A program made the position numbers and the translations under genes. This document shows positions 1 to 10,100 of a stretch of 20,405 nt of DNA, one piece after another. Each line of letters opens with the position of its first letter. The stretch's first letter is position 1. The stretch lies in assembly GCA_033557675.1 (NCBI GenBank), contig JAWQRM010000690.1, positions 1-20,405 on the forward strand, read 5' to 3'. Origin of the DNA: Coptodactyla brooksi. Lineage: Eukaryota; Arthropoda; Insecta; Coleoptera; Scarabaeidae. The notes beneath the pieces are model-generated. The model had not been told where the DNA came from. It ran no database searches and saw only the letters and a program-made list of their open reading frames with translations.

Positions 1-1320
1 ATTTATCAGAGCTATTTTTAGGAAGGTCCTCAGAATATAACAAAAATCTGCCCAAGAATTATAAAAGTATTCAAGAAAATCATGTACGGCCGGGGAAAAG
101 CCGGCGGCGCGTGTAATGACGGGTTAATCGTTAAAATTCTTTAAATTGATTCAATTTAGTTGAATTAGATACTAATTGTGTATCAATTACCTTTTATTAC
201 CTTTACTTAATTAGTGTACATAAATAATAATAACTTGACCTCTTTATATAAAACTAAAAATCAATTTATTTTTAATAAAAAAGAAAAATGTACGTATATA
301 ACTCATCAAGTAATTTTCCTACAGTAAAATAATCTCGTAATTAACTGAATAGAGATGTGCGCTATATGCGGTTTACATTTCACGACGTCGTAATAATTAT
401 GGAAGGTTGTTAGTTTCACGCAATTAGGTTTAAATGTTAATTGTCTGAACCGGCACTGCCACCTATGTTTGAATAGGAACAATGCTATTTCTTTAAGGCA
501 GGAAACGGTAATAATAGGTTTAAGGATCTATACAGTAGCGCATTCTCCAATAAATATATGTTGGGAAAATTGGTTGTAGGAGGGTACATTCCCCCCTTTT
601 TAAAAGCTGTTTATTCTGGTTTATATAGCATGTATCTAATATGGAGTAAACATAGCATATCAGATAAGATACGTTAGCAAATAAATGGGCAACCCTTTGA
701 ACATTAGTAAGAAATTATCATAATTTTCAATAAATTTATGATATCTAAGTAATAGACATAAAAATGTAAAATTTGAAAGCGGTATGCAACTTTGAAGACG
801 TATAAAAGTTCGCCTATAAAAGATGAGGGTCGCCATTTAAAAATAAATTGATAATGTCATTGGACATTTATATGGTAACGTTACAATATTTTCAGTGTGC
901 TGAAAACGTTGGCAACTATAAATGTTAGTATGTACACCCGAACCCTTATTCAAGACAGAACGTACTAGAAATGGTGTATTGATTTCATCTTAACAACTTA
1001 TATTGTATATACCTAGTTGGTTAGCTGTGGAAACAACAACTCTTTTAGTTGTTATGAAAGGCTGCATTTTTCGTTTATCTTTCATAGTAGCAGCTATCTT
1101 TGATAGTACAATCGTAAATTGAACAAACTATTGAAGTTTTGTCAAACGTATGAAAATGTCAAAAATGCATAATGAACAATAGAATATTTGTTTATTACGC
1201 ATTTTATACCTTACCTTCTCACTTCGTGACAACATATATCAAGATAATTTGTGTAAATTTTCAGTCAAATGTAATATGTTAAAAGGAACATATCTTGTTC
1301 GGGTATTAAAACGAATGGGA
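1..1320. other. AT-rich stretch with no recognisable gene
   Basis: No frame here gives a convincing protein and no terminal repeats of a known element were recognised. The one compositional oddity is a short GC-rich block at about 85-112, rich in CCGG and CGCG, in otherwise very AT-rich DNA. It is too short to interpret. Confidence 0.5.
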
Positions 1321-1322
1321 AC

Positions 1323-2165
1323 ATTAAACAGCTGTGGGTAACTTTTAAAATACAAGGGAAATCATATGCTATTGTGGTCATCTATAGACCACCAAAATCA
1401 TATTTCACAAACTTTCTGGTACATTTAGAATACACATTAGCACAAATCATCCCTTCTACGAATTGGATCGCCATGATTGGCGATTTCAACATAAATATAT
1501 TAAAAATGAAAAATAGATCGTGCATATTATTTTCAGAATTATTGGAAACGTTTAATATGGTACAAATTATAGATACTCCTACCAGAATGTTGTTGCATTC
1601 TGAGTCATTGTTGGATTTTATATGTGTTTCCAAATCGGATACTATTTTCCCCAAGGGTACGTTAGAGGTACATCATATTTCTGACAAATGATTTGGTTTG
1701 GAGTAAGCTAAAACCTAATGTCGACTCAATCACACCCATTTGGAAAACAATTCGTATATTTAAACATTTTGTACATGACAGGCGGAAGTAAATGAAAAAG
1801 TTTTATTTTTGACTGACAGTATTTTGAAGGTAATAAATAAGCTCGCACCTCTAAAAAAATGTAGATTTACAAAGCATCCAGCACCATAAATTACTCCAAC
1901 TATTATAGACATGAAAAAAGCCATGAAAATATGGAGTTTATGCAAAACCTTGCGTAATTATGTAACAGCTGCAATAAATAGAGATTTTGTAATAATGTTC
2001 GGTTGTAAGGGGAATGTTTGGCCTGCATTAAAAAATTAGAGATAAAGAGTAGAGCTATTAAGGACATACCTTCTCAATTATATAAACCTAATGAAATTAA
2101 CTCATTTTTTATTAATTCGGTTTCATTGTTAACATCTCCCTTGGTATTTTGTAAAAACAATTTAG
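1323..2165 (+). pseudogene. Jockey-type non-LTR retrotransposon ORF2 remnant: endonuclease domain and linker
   Basis: The readable frame (about 1323-1690) matches the C-terminal half of an apurinic-type endonuclease (EEP fold) of insect non-LTR retrotransposons, which nicks target DNA for reverse transcription. The landmarks are seen in order: IKQLWV, IYRPPKS (the usual VYRPP), IGDFNI (usual GDFN with catalytic Asp/Asn), DTPTR, SLLDFIC, and a broken SDH motif near SDK at the end. Past 1690 the frame is broken by shifts and stops, but pieces of the endonuclease-RT linker can still be read (ITPTIIDMKKAMKIW-like text at about 1885-1940, and a stretch ending in EINSFFINSV at about 2090-2125). The N-terminal endonuclease and the whole reverse transcriptase are missing. 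It is a dead copy. Jockey is the most likely clade; a related CR1-like clade is not excluded. Confidence 0.82.
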
Positions 2166-2186
2166 ACTCATCCTGTATGTATGTAT

Positions 2187-2690
2187 ATATAAAGATAAAG
2201 CTGCACAAACGGTGGCAAAGCCCGTATTGATGTCACGCAACGATATGCTTTGTGTTTGGTGGGATTGGAAGGAAATCGTGCATCATCAGGTACTTCAACC
2301 TGGCAACACGATTGATTCCACTCTCTACATCACGACAATATCAGACCACATACATCTTTAATGACTTGGCAAAAATTGAAAGAGCTCGACTGGAAACTTC
2401 TGATGCATCCGCTGTATAGCCCGTCCTACCACCTGTGTTTTGCTCTTTGCAGAAATGTTAATGGTATAAAGCTGGCTTCAAAACAGGCCTTTGAAAACAC
2501 TTGGTTCAGTTTTTCGCCCAGAAATCCAAGTTCTACAGTGATGACATAGTGATTTACCAGAAAAATGGCAAAAGGCTATCGATCAAAATGGCACATATTT
2601 AGTTTAACAAAATTCATTCAAAATATAAGAAGAAAGTTTTTGAATTGTGATGAAAAACCTTTTCACAAACTTTTTCCTTGAAATATTTCC
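2187..2690 (+). pseudogene. mariner transposase, C-terminal remnant
   Basis: This is the decayed catalytic core and C-terminus of a mariner transposase, the enzyme that cuts and pastes mariner DNA transposons at TA sites. Frame one, from about 2190, reads QTVAKPVLM then LCVWWDWKEIVHH, which contains the first catalytic Asp. A deletion of roughly 40-50 residues with a frameshift follows. The second frame (2337-2549) gives LHHDNIRPHTSLMTWQKLKE with the second catalytic Asp, then MHPLYSPSYHLC, where the family has YSPDLAPxDYHL; the third catalytic Asp region is altered. After another shift the C-terminal landmark DLPEKWQKAIDQNGTYL is readable at about 2550-2600, followed by the lysine-rich tail. 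The N-terminal helix-turn-helix is absent and terminal inverted repeats were not recognised. The element is inactive. Confidence 0.88.
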
Positions 2691-2694
2691 TTTA

Positions 2695-2736
2695 ATATAT
2701 ATATATATATATATATATTAGATATATATATATATA
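2695..2736. repeat. (AT)n microsatellite
   Basis: Alternating A and T over about 25 bases, then a short interruption and a further run of about 15. It lies directly after the mariner remnant. Confidence 0.95.
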
Positions 2737-2840
2737 GATCCATAATTATGGGAGTAAATTAATAATTGAACTATGATGGTGAAACATACATATTCCGTCG
2801 CTATAGGTATCTAAAAATTGTATACGATTTCCCGATCTTT

Positions 2841-2867
2841 CATTTTAATTATACCATTTTAATTATA
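2841..2867. repeat. 13-bp direct duplication
   Basis: The 13-mer cattttaattata occurs twice, separated by a single c (2841-2853 and 2855-2867). It is a small local duplication with no evident function. Confidence 0.85.
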
Positions 2868-3022
2868 GAAAGATTGTCTCAATTTTAATTTATTAAACGC
2901 AAGCGAAGTATTTACGAAGTTTACACAATAACCATTTTTTATTAAATGTTAAACCTACGTATTTACATCAAGATTTTAACGTTATACTGATTACCATACA
3001 CACATTAGGGTACATATATACA

Positions 3023-3050
3023 CAATGCCGATAGCATACTATCGACATTG
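3023..3050. repeat. Short hairpin, 12-bp stem with one mismatch, 4-nt loop
   Basis: The arm caatgccgatag (3023-3034) is followed by loop cata and then ctatcgacattg (3039-3050). Arms match in 11 of 12 positions, and weaker AT-rich pairing continues outward on both sides. Function unknown. Confidence 0.85.
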
Positions 3051-3206
3051 ATATACATGATGTCTTATTCAACAATGACTAATAGGTCAAAATACTAAGA
3101 ATAAAATCGTTTTGGATGCATTTCAGATGTTTATGCTGCTATAAAAACCATTGCATTCAAAGACAATTATCACTTGTCTCTTTTCTGGTGCAGTCTTTCA
3201 TCATTC

Positions 3207-3290
3207 TTGATTATGCTAAGTTGGTTAGCGAAACGTGCGTCGAGAATGCATTTTGCAGTTTTGGTGTAGTGGTGACAATTATTTAACATT
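3207..3290 (+). ncRNA. Hammerhead-ribozyme-like core in a dispersed repeat (degenerate, tentative)
   Basis: The order of parts resembles a hammerhead ribozyme. TTGATTA (3207-3213) stands where CTGANGA is expected, with two substitutions. One extra T is followed by a perfect 5-bp stem II, GCTAA/TTAGC, around loop GTTGG (3215-3229). GAAA follows at 3230-3233, then a short stem III (ACG with CGT, 2-nt loop), and the candidate cleavage C at 3241. Stem I would pair GAG (3242-3244) with upstream TTC (3204-3206), which is weak. The downstream part is shared with copies at 7736 and 10041. Minimal hammerheads are known in Penelope-like elements and other retroelements. The two core changes and the extra base suggest an inactive relic or a chance match. 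Confidence 0.4.
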
Positions 3291-3528
3291 ATTATGAAGC
3301 CAAAGGTTCCAAGCCTACAAGTTTACTTGCCAGGTAAATTGAATTTCTGCACCTGCGTTGTGGTATTTGAGGTTTATTTTTTGAGTCACATGGTAATATA
3401 TTAATAAAAACAATGGTGTCCTTGAAATAGCTTCTCGTCTATTGTAAGAAGTGACAATGAACTATCCTATCCGTGTTAGAAGATAAAAGGGACAAACTCA
3501 TACTAAAAATCTAGCCTCTCTAGTAATT

Positions 3529-3567
3529 AAATCGTTAAATCATAGATACACTATGATTTAACGATTT
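3529..3567. repeat. Perfect 17-bp hairpin with 5-nt loop
   Basis: Arm aaatcgttaaatcatag (3529-3545), loop ataca, arm ctatgatttaacgattt (3551-3567). The arms are exact reverse complements. It is flanked by ordinary AT-rich sequence with no terminal repeat or target duplication recognised. Confidence 0.93.
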
Positions 3568-4639
3568 TTAACATAAAACGAAACGGTAGCCTTGTGATGT
3601 GGTGTATTATAATGCATGTGTACTTATATAGCAGCAATAGCTCCTACCTATTCTTAACATCCTAGTTACTTGCTTTATCTTTTCAATTTGATTTATGGTG
3701 ACCATAAATGTTATGATTCTAGTATTTGTGTCTTCCAGTCGTATACGAAAAATGGTTGGTATGTTGTTTTAAAGAATAGCATCTTAGACATTATACTATA
3801 ACAGATGTACTGTTAGGAATTTGGTATCCAATTCGAATCTGTTGCTATATCAGGTATAAGCATATAAGCTTATTTGTTGCTTAAAAGTCGTTTGATTGCT
3901 AACTTGTACTGATATTTTCACTGCTAGCTTGTACTTGTAGAGGTATCCCACAATACATTAAGTGTGTGTTCAACTTAATGTACTGTATACTCTTCGACTT
4001 GGCGGAACGTCAACTTTAAGTCGAAAAGTTCAAATCAATACGCATTGTAATGTCAGTAGTTAAAAAGTCCTGCTCATTTGAATATTCCGAATGTGAATAT
4101 GCTGAAATTAAGTTTTGTTTAATAGAATTTCTTAAATTCCTGTGGAATTTAAAGTCTATTTTCTTCATCATACACTTATTCAGCAATGATTGGCAATTAA
4201 TACTTTGAATAAGCTGTCCATAATTCCACACGTTTTTATTTGAATGAATTATTTTATTCTAATCTCTAATTTCTATCGCGTTCTAGTGTTCTAATAAGTA
4301 TGACAATTTATCAAAATGGCTCTACATTTCTTTACTGAAGAAAAGTTTAATATGCTGGTATGTTTATTAGACGCTAGAGAAATATTAATTGTTTCTTTGT
4401 GAGAGAAATACCAGCACCTACACTAACTCGAATGGTTTAGTCTTATACGGCCTTGCTCTTAGGATTCTGTTGTCTGGAAGCTGAAGACCTTTACGTGATG
4501 TTGCACATTGCCCCGTGTTTGATAGCAAAACCTATTTTTCTTTTCTCTGGCGACTTCAGCAACTCGAAAGTTGGGCTGGATATTGGTATTGGAAATATAC
4601 CACTGAGTACAAACTATGCTTCCAAATGCTTTATTTTGA

Positions 4640-5580
4640 AAGCTTATTTTTTTTAATGTCTCGTCTGCATCCACGTAGACCTCTCTTCAACTCATGTTAT
4701 CCCTGGTCAACTCCTTCGCCTGTTGCCAATTTTTCATTTCGTCCTTATAATTTATTCAACTATGACATTCCATGAAATTGGTGGACTTCCTCCTGTTTTC
4801 TTACCTACTGTTGCTTCCAACAGCTTCTTTATATTTCTACTATCATCTATGCTGCACATATGACCAAATTACCGCATTTGGTTTTCCTCTAATTTCTTGT
4901 CAATTAAACTTACTTTGAAACTACTACTTACCTGTGTGTTTTTTATTATACCCACTTAGAAACTTCTTCTGATTTCTTCCAAGATACTTCATTTCTGCAG
5001 CACCAATTCTGTTATGGTCATTCTGAGACAAAACTCATGTTTCTCTGTCCTATATTAAAATAGGTCTATATATTATTTCGTACGCTTTCATTTTAGTTTT
5101 TTCTTTTCTTATGAAGCTTCTGTTCAGAACTTGAGACACTTTCACTGATGCACTAATTCCATTATTTAAGTATTTAAAATTTTGAATTTCATCTATTTTT
5201 TCCCCATTTTTTACTAACTTGAAACGACTCGAAAGTAATGGTCGTGTCTTCACTTTCTTTTTACAATTACATGCATATTGCTTAATTCCTGTTCTTTTGC
5301 CCATACTTCAGTATTTGTCATCCACCACAATTACAAATAACAATGGTTCTCAAGTTCCTTCCGCCTCAGGCTAATTTTTGATTCACTTTTCTAAATTATG
5401 TATTTCGGGTTCTTACATATCTTCTGTTGATCCCATAAATGCCTTGTATGGTCACTATCAGTTCTCTGCTTACATTTCTTTGTCTCGACCTTCCCCGCAG
5501 TTGTTCTCCGTTCACTTTATCAAAGGCGTTCTCCAGGTCCACAAAACAGGAGTACGCCTCTTCGCTGTATTTACTTAGCT
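4640..5580 (-). pseudogene. Non-LTR retrotransposon reverse transcriptase remnant, internally deleted
   Basis: Read on the minus strand from high to low coordinates, the block starts inside the reverse transcriptase palm. SKYSEEAYSCFVDLENAFDK contains the motif A aspartate, followed by RNVSRELIVTIQGIYGINRR, RYVRTRNT and, after a stop, the GLRQGG-like motif (about 5355). The sequence then jumps to the thumb: LVKNGEKIDEIQNFKYL (5170-5230, usual QFKYLGS) and MKAYEIIYRPILI (5050-5090, usual PxLLYG). A RIGAAEMKYL stretch follows (near 5000), then a recognisable QMRWFGHM-like motif near 4870 and a degraded RGRPxxxW section down to about 4640. The YxDD catalytic section lies in the deleted gap between about 5340 and 5310. 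The RWFGH C-terminus is typical of a large group of insect CR1/RTE-like elements; I cannot fix the clade. Several stops and shifts make it inactive. Confidence 0.83.
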
Positions 5581-5599
5581 TTTCTCATCACATGTCGTG

Positions 5600-7000
5600 C
5601 TAAACTCTGATTATACAGCATTCTTTTATTGTATCTATATAGGCAACTGTGAATTCATGTTCAGATGCAAATAAATTATTCGTTATTTGATGAACAGTTC
5701 TTTTATTTTCTTTTTAACCTGCATCATTACTTGTAATTGGTAACTGATTTTTTGCTATCGTGATAATGAAGTTTATGTAAACTGATTTTTGATCATTTAA
5801 TCTCAATCTAAAAATTTGTGCTCAATCGACAATTTGTGACTCTAATGTATATAAATCTGATGTTTCTTTGTGCATATTTTGCCCATATATGAAATAAATA
5901 ATGCTATACTTTCTATTCTACACCTTGTTCTTCTAGGAGTATTTTGTCCTTGGGAACACTCGCCTACCTCTCTTTCTGACAAATTTTGAAGGCACAGCAA
6001 TGTCATTTCTTTATCAAAAATGTGAAGTAACGCCGAAACAATGCAACTTAGACCTGATGTATGATTATTAAAGTGAAACAAAACAAACATCCCGGATATT
6101 CGAAAATACTGCCGAATTGCGAAGAGTTTCACGTGATGTAACTTTTATTTGCATTTTTTTCCATAGAGAACAATAACAATTTAAGAAAAATTTGCTGACA
6201 CAGCTGTCATTATCTATTTAAATATGAAATAACGCCCAAAAGCTACGATTTAGAGTTGATATATATAAAGTGACTCGTAAATTCGAACAGGAATGTAATG
6301 ACATAGAGGGTCTTCTGTTCAAAAATTAAAAGTTGGGCAGTTTATAGAATTAATCGAACACTCTGTATACTCTGGAAATACTTTTAAATGATGAAAAAAT
6401 CGATGTGATGCAAGTTTTATTTGAAGCATTTTTTTCTAAATAAAATAACCGAGTTAAAATAAAAAAATTAAGTATATAATTCTCAACCATATAATTTTCA
6501 CGAAAACTTTATTGTTACCATTGTTATTATATAACAATTAGCTTATATGTAAAATATTGTTTTGATTAGTCTAATATGGAAATAACTAGACACACCACAG
6601 ACAAACGAACGGACAGACGAACTACCAAAAATAGCACAGATAGACTACATATAGCCTAATTCGTGAAGATCCATCAAAACCTTTACATCGATTTTTGTTA
6701 CGAATGCAATACTTTCTGTTTATACCTCTCAGTAAGAGAGATTAAAAAGTAACATAATACTTAATTATTACTGTTTAAATTCTTCAACATTTAATATTCC
6801 ATTAATTCCATTAATATGCCATTTTTAATCAAAAGATACAAGCATTATATATTGTTGCAATCAGAAACAAAAGCTTCATCGATGTATGTAGCATTATATA
6901 GGGTACATCGCAAGAGAAACACCTTTCTCGGTTAAACTGTATAATTTTTGGAAACCACCACAAAATGTTATCGCAAATATGCATGTGTATAACTTCAGAA
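5600..7000. other. AT-rich stretch with diverged repeats and no recognisable gene
   Basis: No protein similarity was recognised; a 96-codon frame on the minus strand (5842-6132) has no domain or biased composition and is probably chance. Diverged repeat copies occupy about 5993-6440. A degenerate acgg/acag/acga tetranucleotide tract lies at about 6590-6625. Confidence 0.5.
5993..6440. repeat. Two diverged copies of one repeat in tandem
   Basis: The segment beginning acagcaatgtcattt (about 5994) resembles that beginning acagctgtcatta (about 6199), and both continue through a GAARTAACGCC-like stretch. Further on, tgatgtaacttttatttgc (about 6134) matches tgatgcaagttttatttga (about 6403), each followed by a T run. 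The spacing between matches grows from about 205 to 269 bases, so one copy carries extra sequence. A third partial copy of the last motif is at 7955-8010. Alignment was by eye. The family was not identified, and it is probably non-autonomous transposable-element DNA. Confidence 0.5.
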
Positions 7001-7200
7001 TCATTTTTTCCTCTGTATTCTAGGTTTTAGTCTTTCAAATATTAAGTTTTCGAACAATTTAGAAATTACAGGTAACACGGGTGTGGATCCGTAAAATTCC
7101 TCATTGGTTGGTTTTCCGGGTATAAGAAGCATTATCATCTCTGCTAGCTTCCGTATATCTAACATCTGTTTCAGTCTAAGAACAGAATCGATTGGATGTG
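7001..7200 (-). pseudogene. Jockey-type reverse transcriptase N-terminal remnant
   Basis: The minus strand reads IRKLAEMIMLLIPGKPTNEE, then a short disrupted piece FYGSTP, then VLPVISKLFENLIFERLKPR. Intact insect Jockey elements have here WKxAxIxMIPKPGKP, then SYRPISLLPxxSKxFExLxxxRL. This is the finger region before catalytic motif A. The YRPIS motif is damaged at about 7080. The open frame continues upstream to 7321, but that part is not recognisable as retrotransposon. The sequence stops matching at about 7001, so no catalytic aspartates are present. It could derive from the same family as the endonuclease remnant at 1323-2165, but they do not overlap, so this cannot be tested here. Confidence 0.8.
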
Positions 7201-7514
7201 TATTTATTTGATTACATGCATGTTTTTCAAGTCTTATTAACATTAGGTTTATATCCTTGCTATCTTTTGGTAACAAAGTTAATTGCACAAAGAAAAACAA
7301 AGAAAATTTCTTAATTTTCATGTTTTTATATTCGTTCTAATCTATAATTAAAAATCTTTTTTTTTTCCTTCATTTAGTTTAAACATATGTTTTAGATAGT
7401 CACTAAATACATTTGTTTTGTACTTCTTGTCCCTCGCCTAACTCCCATTTGTCTTTCTTGTGGGACTTGTGTTTAACTCTCTGTCATAAGGGGTTCGAAG
7501 TTTCTTAATGCCTG

Positions 7515-7800
7515 ATGGACGAGCACTACTTTTTAGCAGTATGTATTTTCAAGACTATTATTTTCAATTGTTTATGTGATAACGGATTATCGAGGACAAC
7601 AATTTGTGACATAAACGTTTTCGCGGAAGGACGGAAAGCAGTTGAAGATGATGAAGTAGCCCAGGATGCAACGAAACAAGTGTCTACCGTTGTGGGTTTG
7701 CAAGCTTTGATTTCGTATCAAAGTGAAATAAATTTTTTAACAAAACGTACGTTAGGCAAATATTTTCCAGTTTTGGTGCAGTTGTGAGAATTATTTAACC
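7515..7800 (+). repeat. Dispersed-repeat region with two GAAAC-type motifs
   Basis: A 90-codon frame runs through 7515-7787 but has no recognisable domain, and its 3' part overlaps repeat sequence, so I do not treat it as a gene. The segment 7736-7800 aligns with 3226-3287 at roughly three-quarters identity by eye, including the shared 11-mer cagttttggtg and the ending aattatttaac. About 60 bases upstream, 7642-7690 carries TTGAAGA, then GAAAC at 7673-7677, then GTC at about 7680-7683. This is the element order of a hammerhead core, but stem II is not convincing. Confidence 0.45.
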
Positions 7801-7954
7801 CTGCAGGGAGTATCTAATGGGTGTATCTAGTAATTAATGTACTAATAACTAACTAATTAATTACAACGTAAATGTTCCATTTAAAACACTAAAATTGAGT
7901 TTCGTCTAGAATGAATGAATAATAGAAAAATATATTTTAGGTTAGACTTCTAAG

Positions 7955-8010
7955 CGATGCAACTTCAATTTGAAGTATTTTTTGCTAAACGAATAAACGA
8001 AGATGCGGAA
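7955..8010. repeat. Third partial copy of the 5993-6440 repeat
   Basis: The stretch gcgatgcaacttcaatttga then agtattttttgctaaac resembles the end of the copies near 6134 and 6403 (gatgYaa, ttttatttga, a T run, then ctaaa). It begins about 155 bases after the repeat at 7736-7800, so both may belong to one larger element. Confidence 0.4.
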
Positions 8011-8840
8011 GAATAGTACTTTCCTGTGTACTTCTTCTAAAAGCTCTATCAAATTATACATTCATTTTGACAAAAGAATTTTCGTTGTTGAAAAGAATAC
8101 CATAGAATACCATTGACCTTAGTATGTCCTGTTTAGAATGATAGTGACACGAAACTTTCTTTACAATTTCTAGTCATTTTCCGAAGATCGGCATAATCAT
8201 CTAAATGTCATATGCTGAATGTCGGCTAAAAGCTGCACGGTATTCGCTAAATTGTACTTCTGAAAATCAACTGATCGATGCCCGGAATTCCAAATACCAT
8301 CGACACATTTACCGGAATACCAGCAACTCGATGCTCGATTTCTCCTTTATATGGGAAGTGACATTGAAACGGAATGTAACTGTATTTTTAAATTGGTAAA
8401 TTGCACCGGCATATCCGGGCTACATAACAATCAAGGATCGCACTCCTTACGAGGAGCTATTTCGCTATCGACATTGTTACGTGCCACTTTGTACAATGTT
8501 TTTTTCGTAACCATTTTCGTATCGACTAATTATAGGTCACACCTTAGGACTACCGTTAACTAGTTACCTCCTATGTCGAACATCTTGATGAAATAATTAA
8601 CTTTGCATGATAATCATAGTGTTTCCGAGACTTCACCACACTACCGGATGCACTACACTTCTGCAATTAGCAAGCATGAATATACATGCAAGTGTTAATG
8701 TACTTGTATTAAATTTAACTGGCGGTATATATCTATACCCACGTCGTTAGATTTTCGGTGAAACGTTTATTGCAAATATGTTCAGATAAAGTGCATTGAA
8801 TCTCAATGAGAGAATTTTCGTTGTTAGCAATTTTTAAAGA

Positions 8841-8873
8841 ATTCGGGATACATTCAAATACCGTATCCCGAAT
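8841..8873. repeat. Perfect 10-bp inverted repeat, 13-nt loop
   Basis: Arms attcgggata (8841-8850) and tatcccgaat (8864-8873) are exact reverse complements. They lie just after one of the two copies of agaattttcgttgtt. Confidence 0.85.
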
Positions 8874-10040
8874 ATGATGATTGACCCTTTAAGCGACTCT
8901 GTTGGAAAATACAATACACGATTGCCTGACCAGAAGTAAATAATAAAAAAGGAAAGTCCTCGAGATACCGGGATCCGTCTAGTAAGTAAATCCAGCTAGA
9001 AATGTTTATGAATATTTCAACATTATATTAATTCCTGATCCTAGTGCTATTCTTCTCTATAGTAAATAAATTTAAATAGTGTGTGCTGTAAGATAACTGA
9101 AAGAAATAATTATAAAATAAACGTAATTAAGTTAATTATCCTTTGCTATTTTGAAAACAATGTTCATCAATCTTTAATTGGTATTGCCAACACATTTGGC
9201 ATTTTAAATTCATGTGTTAAAATAACCAAGACATATCGAATCTGGTGAAAATGTGTACTTAAATTAACACAAAATAATGTTTTCTACATTCATTATGTTT
9301 CAGGAATGGACTTAAATTATTCTTAGGCGAGTTTTCATAATAGAATAGTGAATAAAAAAGCTTTTGCAACTAATTTATAATTATACGTAATTTACCACAT
9401 ACCAGATATGTTCATTGAATTAATAATTGCGTTCGGTATTATCTGTCAAATGAAGATATATACTTTTTTAAATCACTTTTCTGACCAAATTTTGACATCA
9501 ATAAAAGGTATGGAAATTCATTAAGTTGTAAATTTAATACAGCACAACGACATTCGGCAGCAATGACTGTTATGTAAGAAAAATAGACCCCGAACGAATG
9601 GATGAGTGGATGGATTCGGTGATATGGTTCTGTTTATTAGTCTGAGACTAAATGACTTAATTTGTAATCACTTTCTTTTAATGAGACTATCTCGAATCGA
9701 ATACTATAATTACTAAGTTAATTAGGAATGTATTCCAACGGTTTTACTGCAGGTTAGCTGATGATCAATGCTGTACAATTGTCCCATTTTCGGTAGTCTT
9801 AAATAAGAACATCATTCTGCTTGCAAAATTCCTAAAATCTCATATCTAATTCTAAGGTTCTTTTTTATGCCGGAACTGTCATCAAATTATGAAAACTCAA
9901 ATTTCGGCAATTTCTTGAATACGTTTTTACTTATAATGTTGGTTACCCAACAAAACACTTTCAGGGTCCTTTGATATTTTTTTAATTTTTTAATTTATTA
10001 AAAACATACGAGATCTAAGTTCCTTTTATTCTTTTATCTC

Positions 10041-10100
10041 GCTAGCTAAACTTGCGTCGAGAAGTTATTTTTCACTTTTGGTGTAATGGTGATAAACTTT
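10041..10100 (+). repeat. Third copy of the dispersed repeat (partial)
   Basis: It shares ttgcgtcgagaa followed by cttttggtgtaatggtga with the copy at 3226-3290 (there gtgcgtcgagaa and gttttggtgtagtggtga). The hammerhead-like 5' half is not preserved: stem II and the GAAA are reduced to gctagctaaac. Confidence 0.6.

Larger units (their letters stand above)
2740..4639. other. Gene-free AT-rich stretch with hairpins and a dispersed repeat
   Basis: No open frame here resembles a protein family. The identifiable contents are listed separately: two fold-back hairpins (3023-3050 and 3529-3567) and one copy of a dispersed repeat with a hammerhead-like core (about 3207-3290). Confidence 0.5.

Noticed and set aside
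941..1050. Possible fourth hammerhead-like repeat copy (ctagttggttagct followed by ggaaac)
   Set aside because: Only a 12-13 base word is shared with the copy at 3207; the GAAAC and GTC parts do not line up.
1382..1654. 90-codon minus-strand open frame
   Set aside because: It lies antisense to the recognisable endonuclease reading on the plus strand and has no domain of its own.
5842..6132. 96-codon minus-strand open frame
   Set aside because: No family signature or compositional bias, and it overlaps a diverged repeat.
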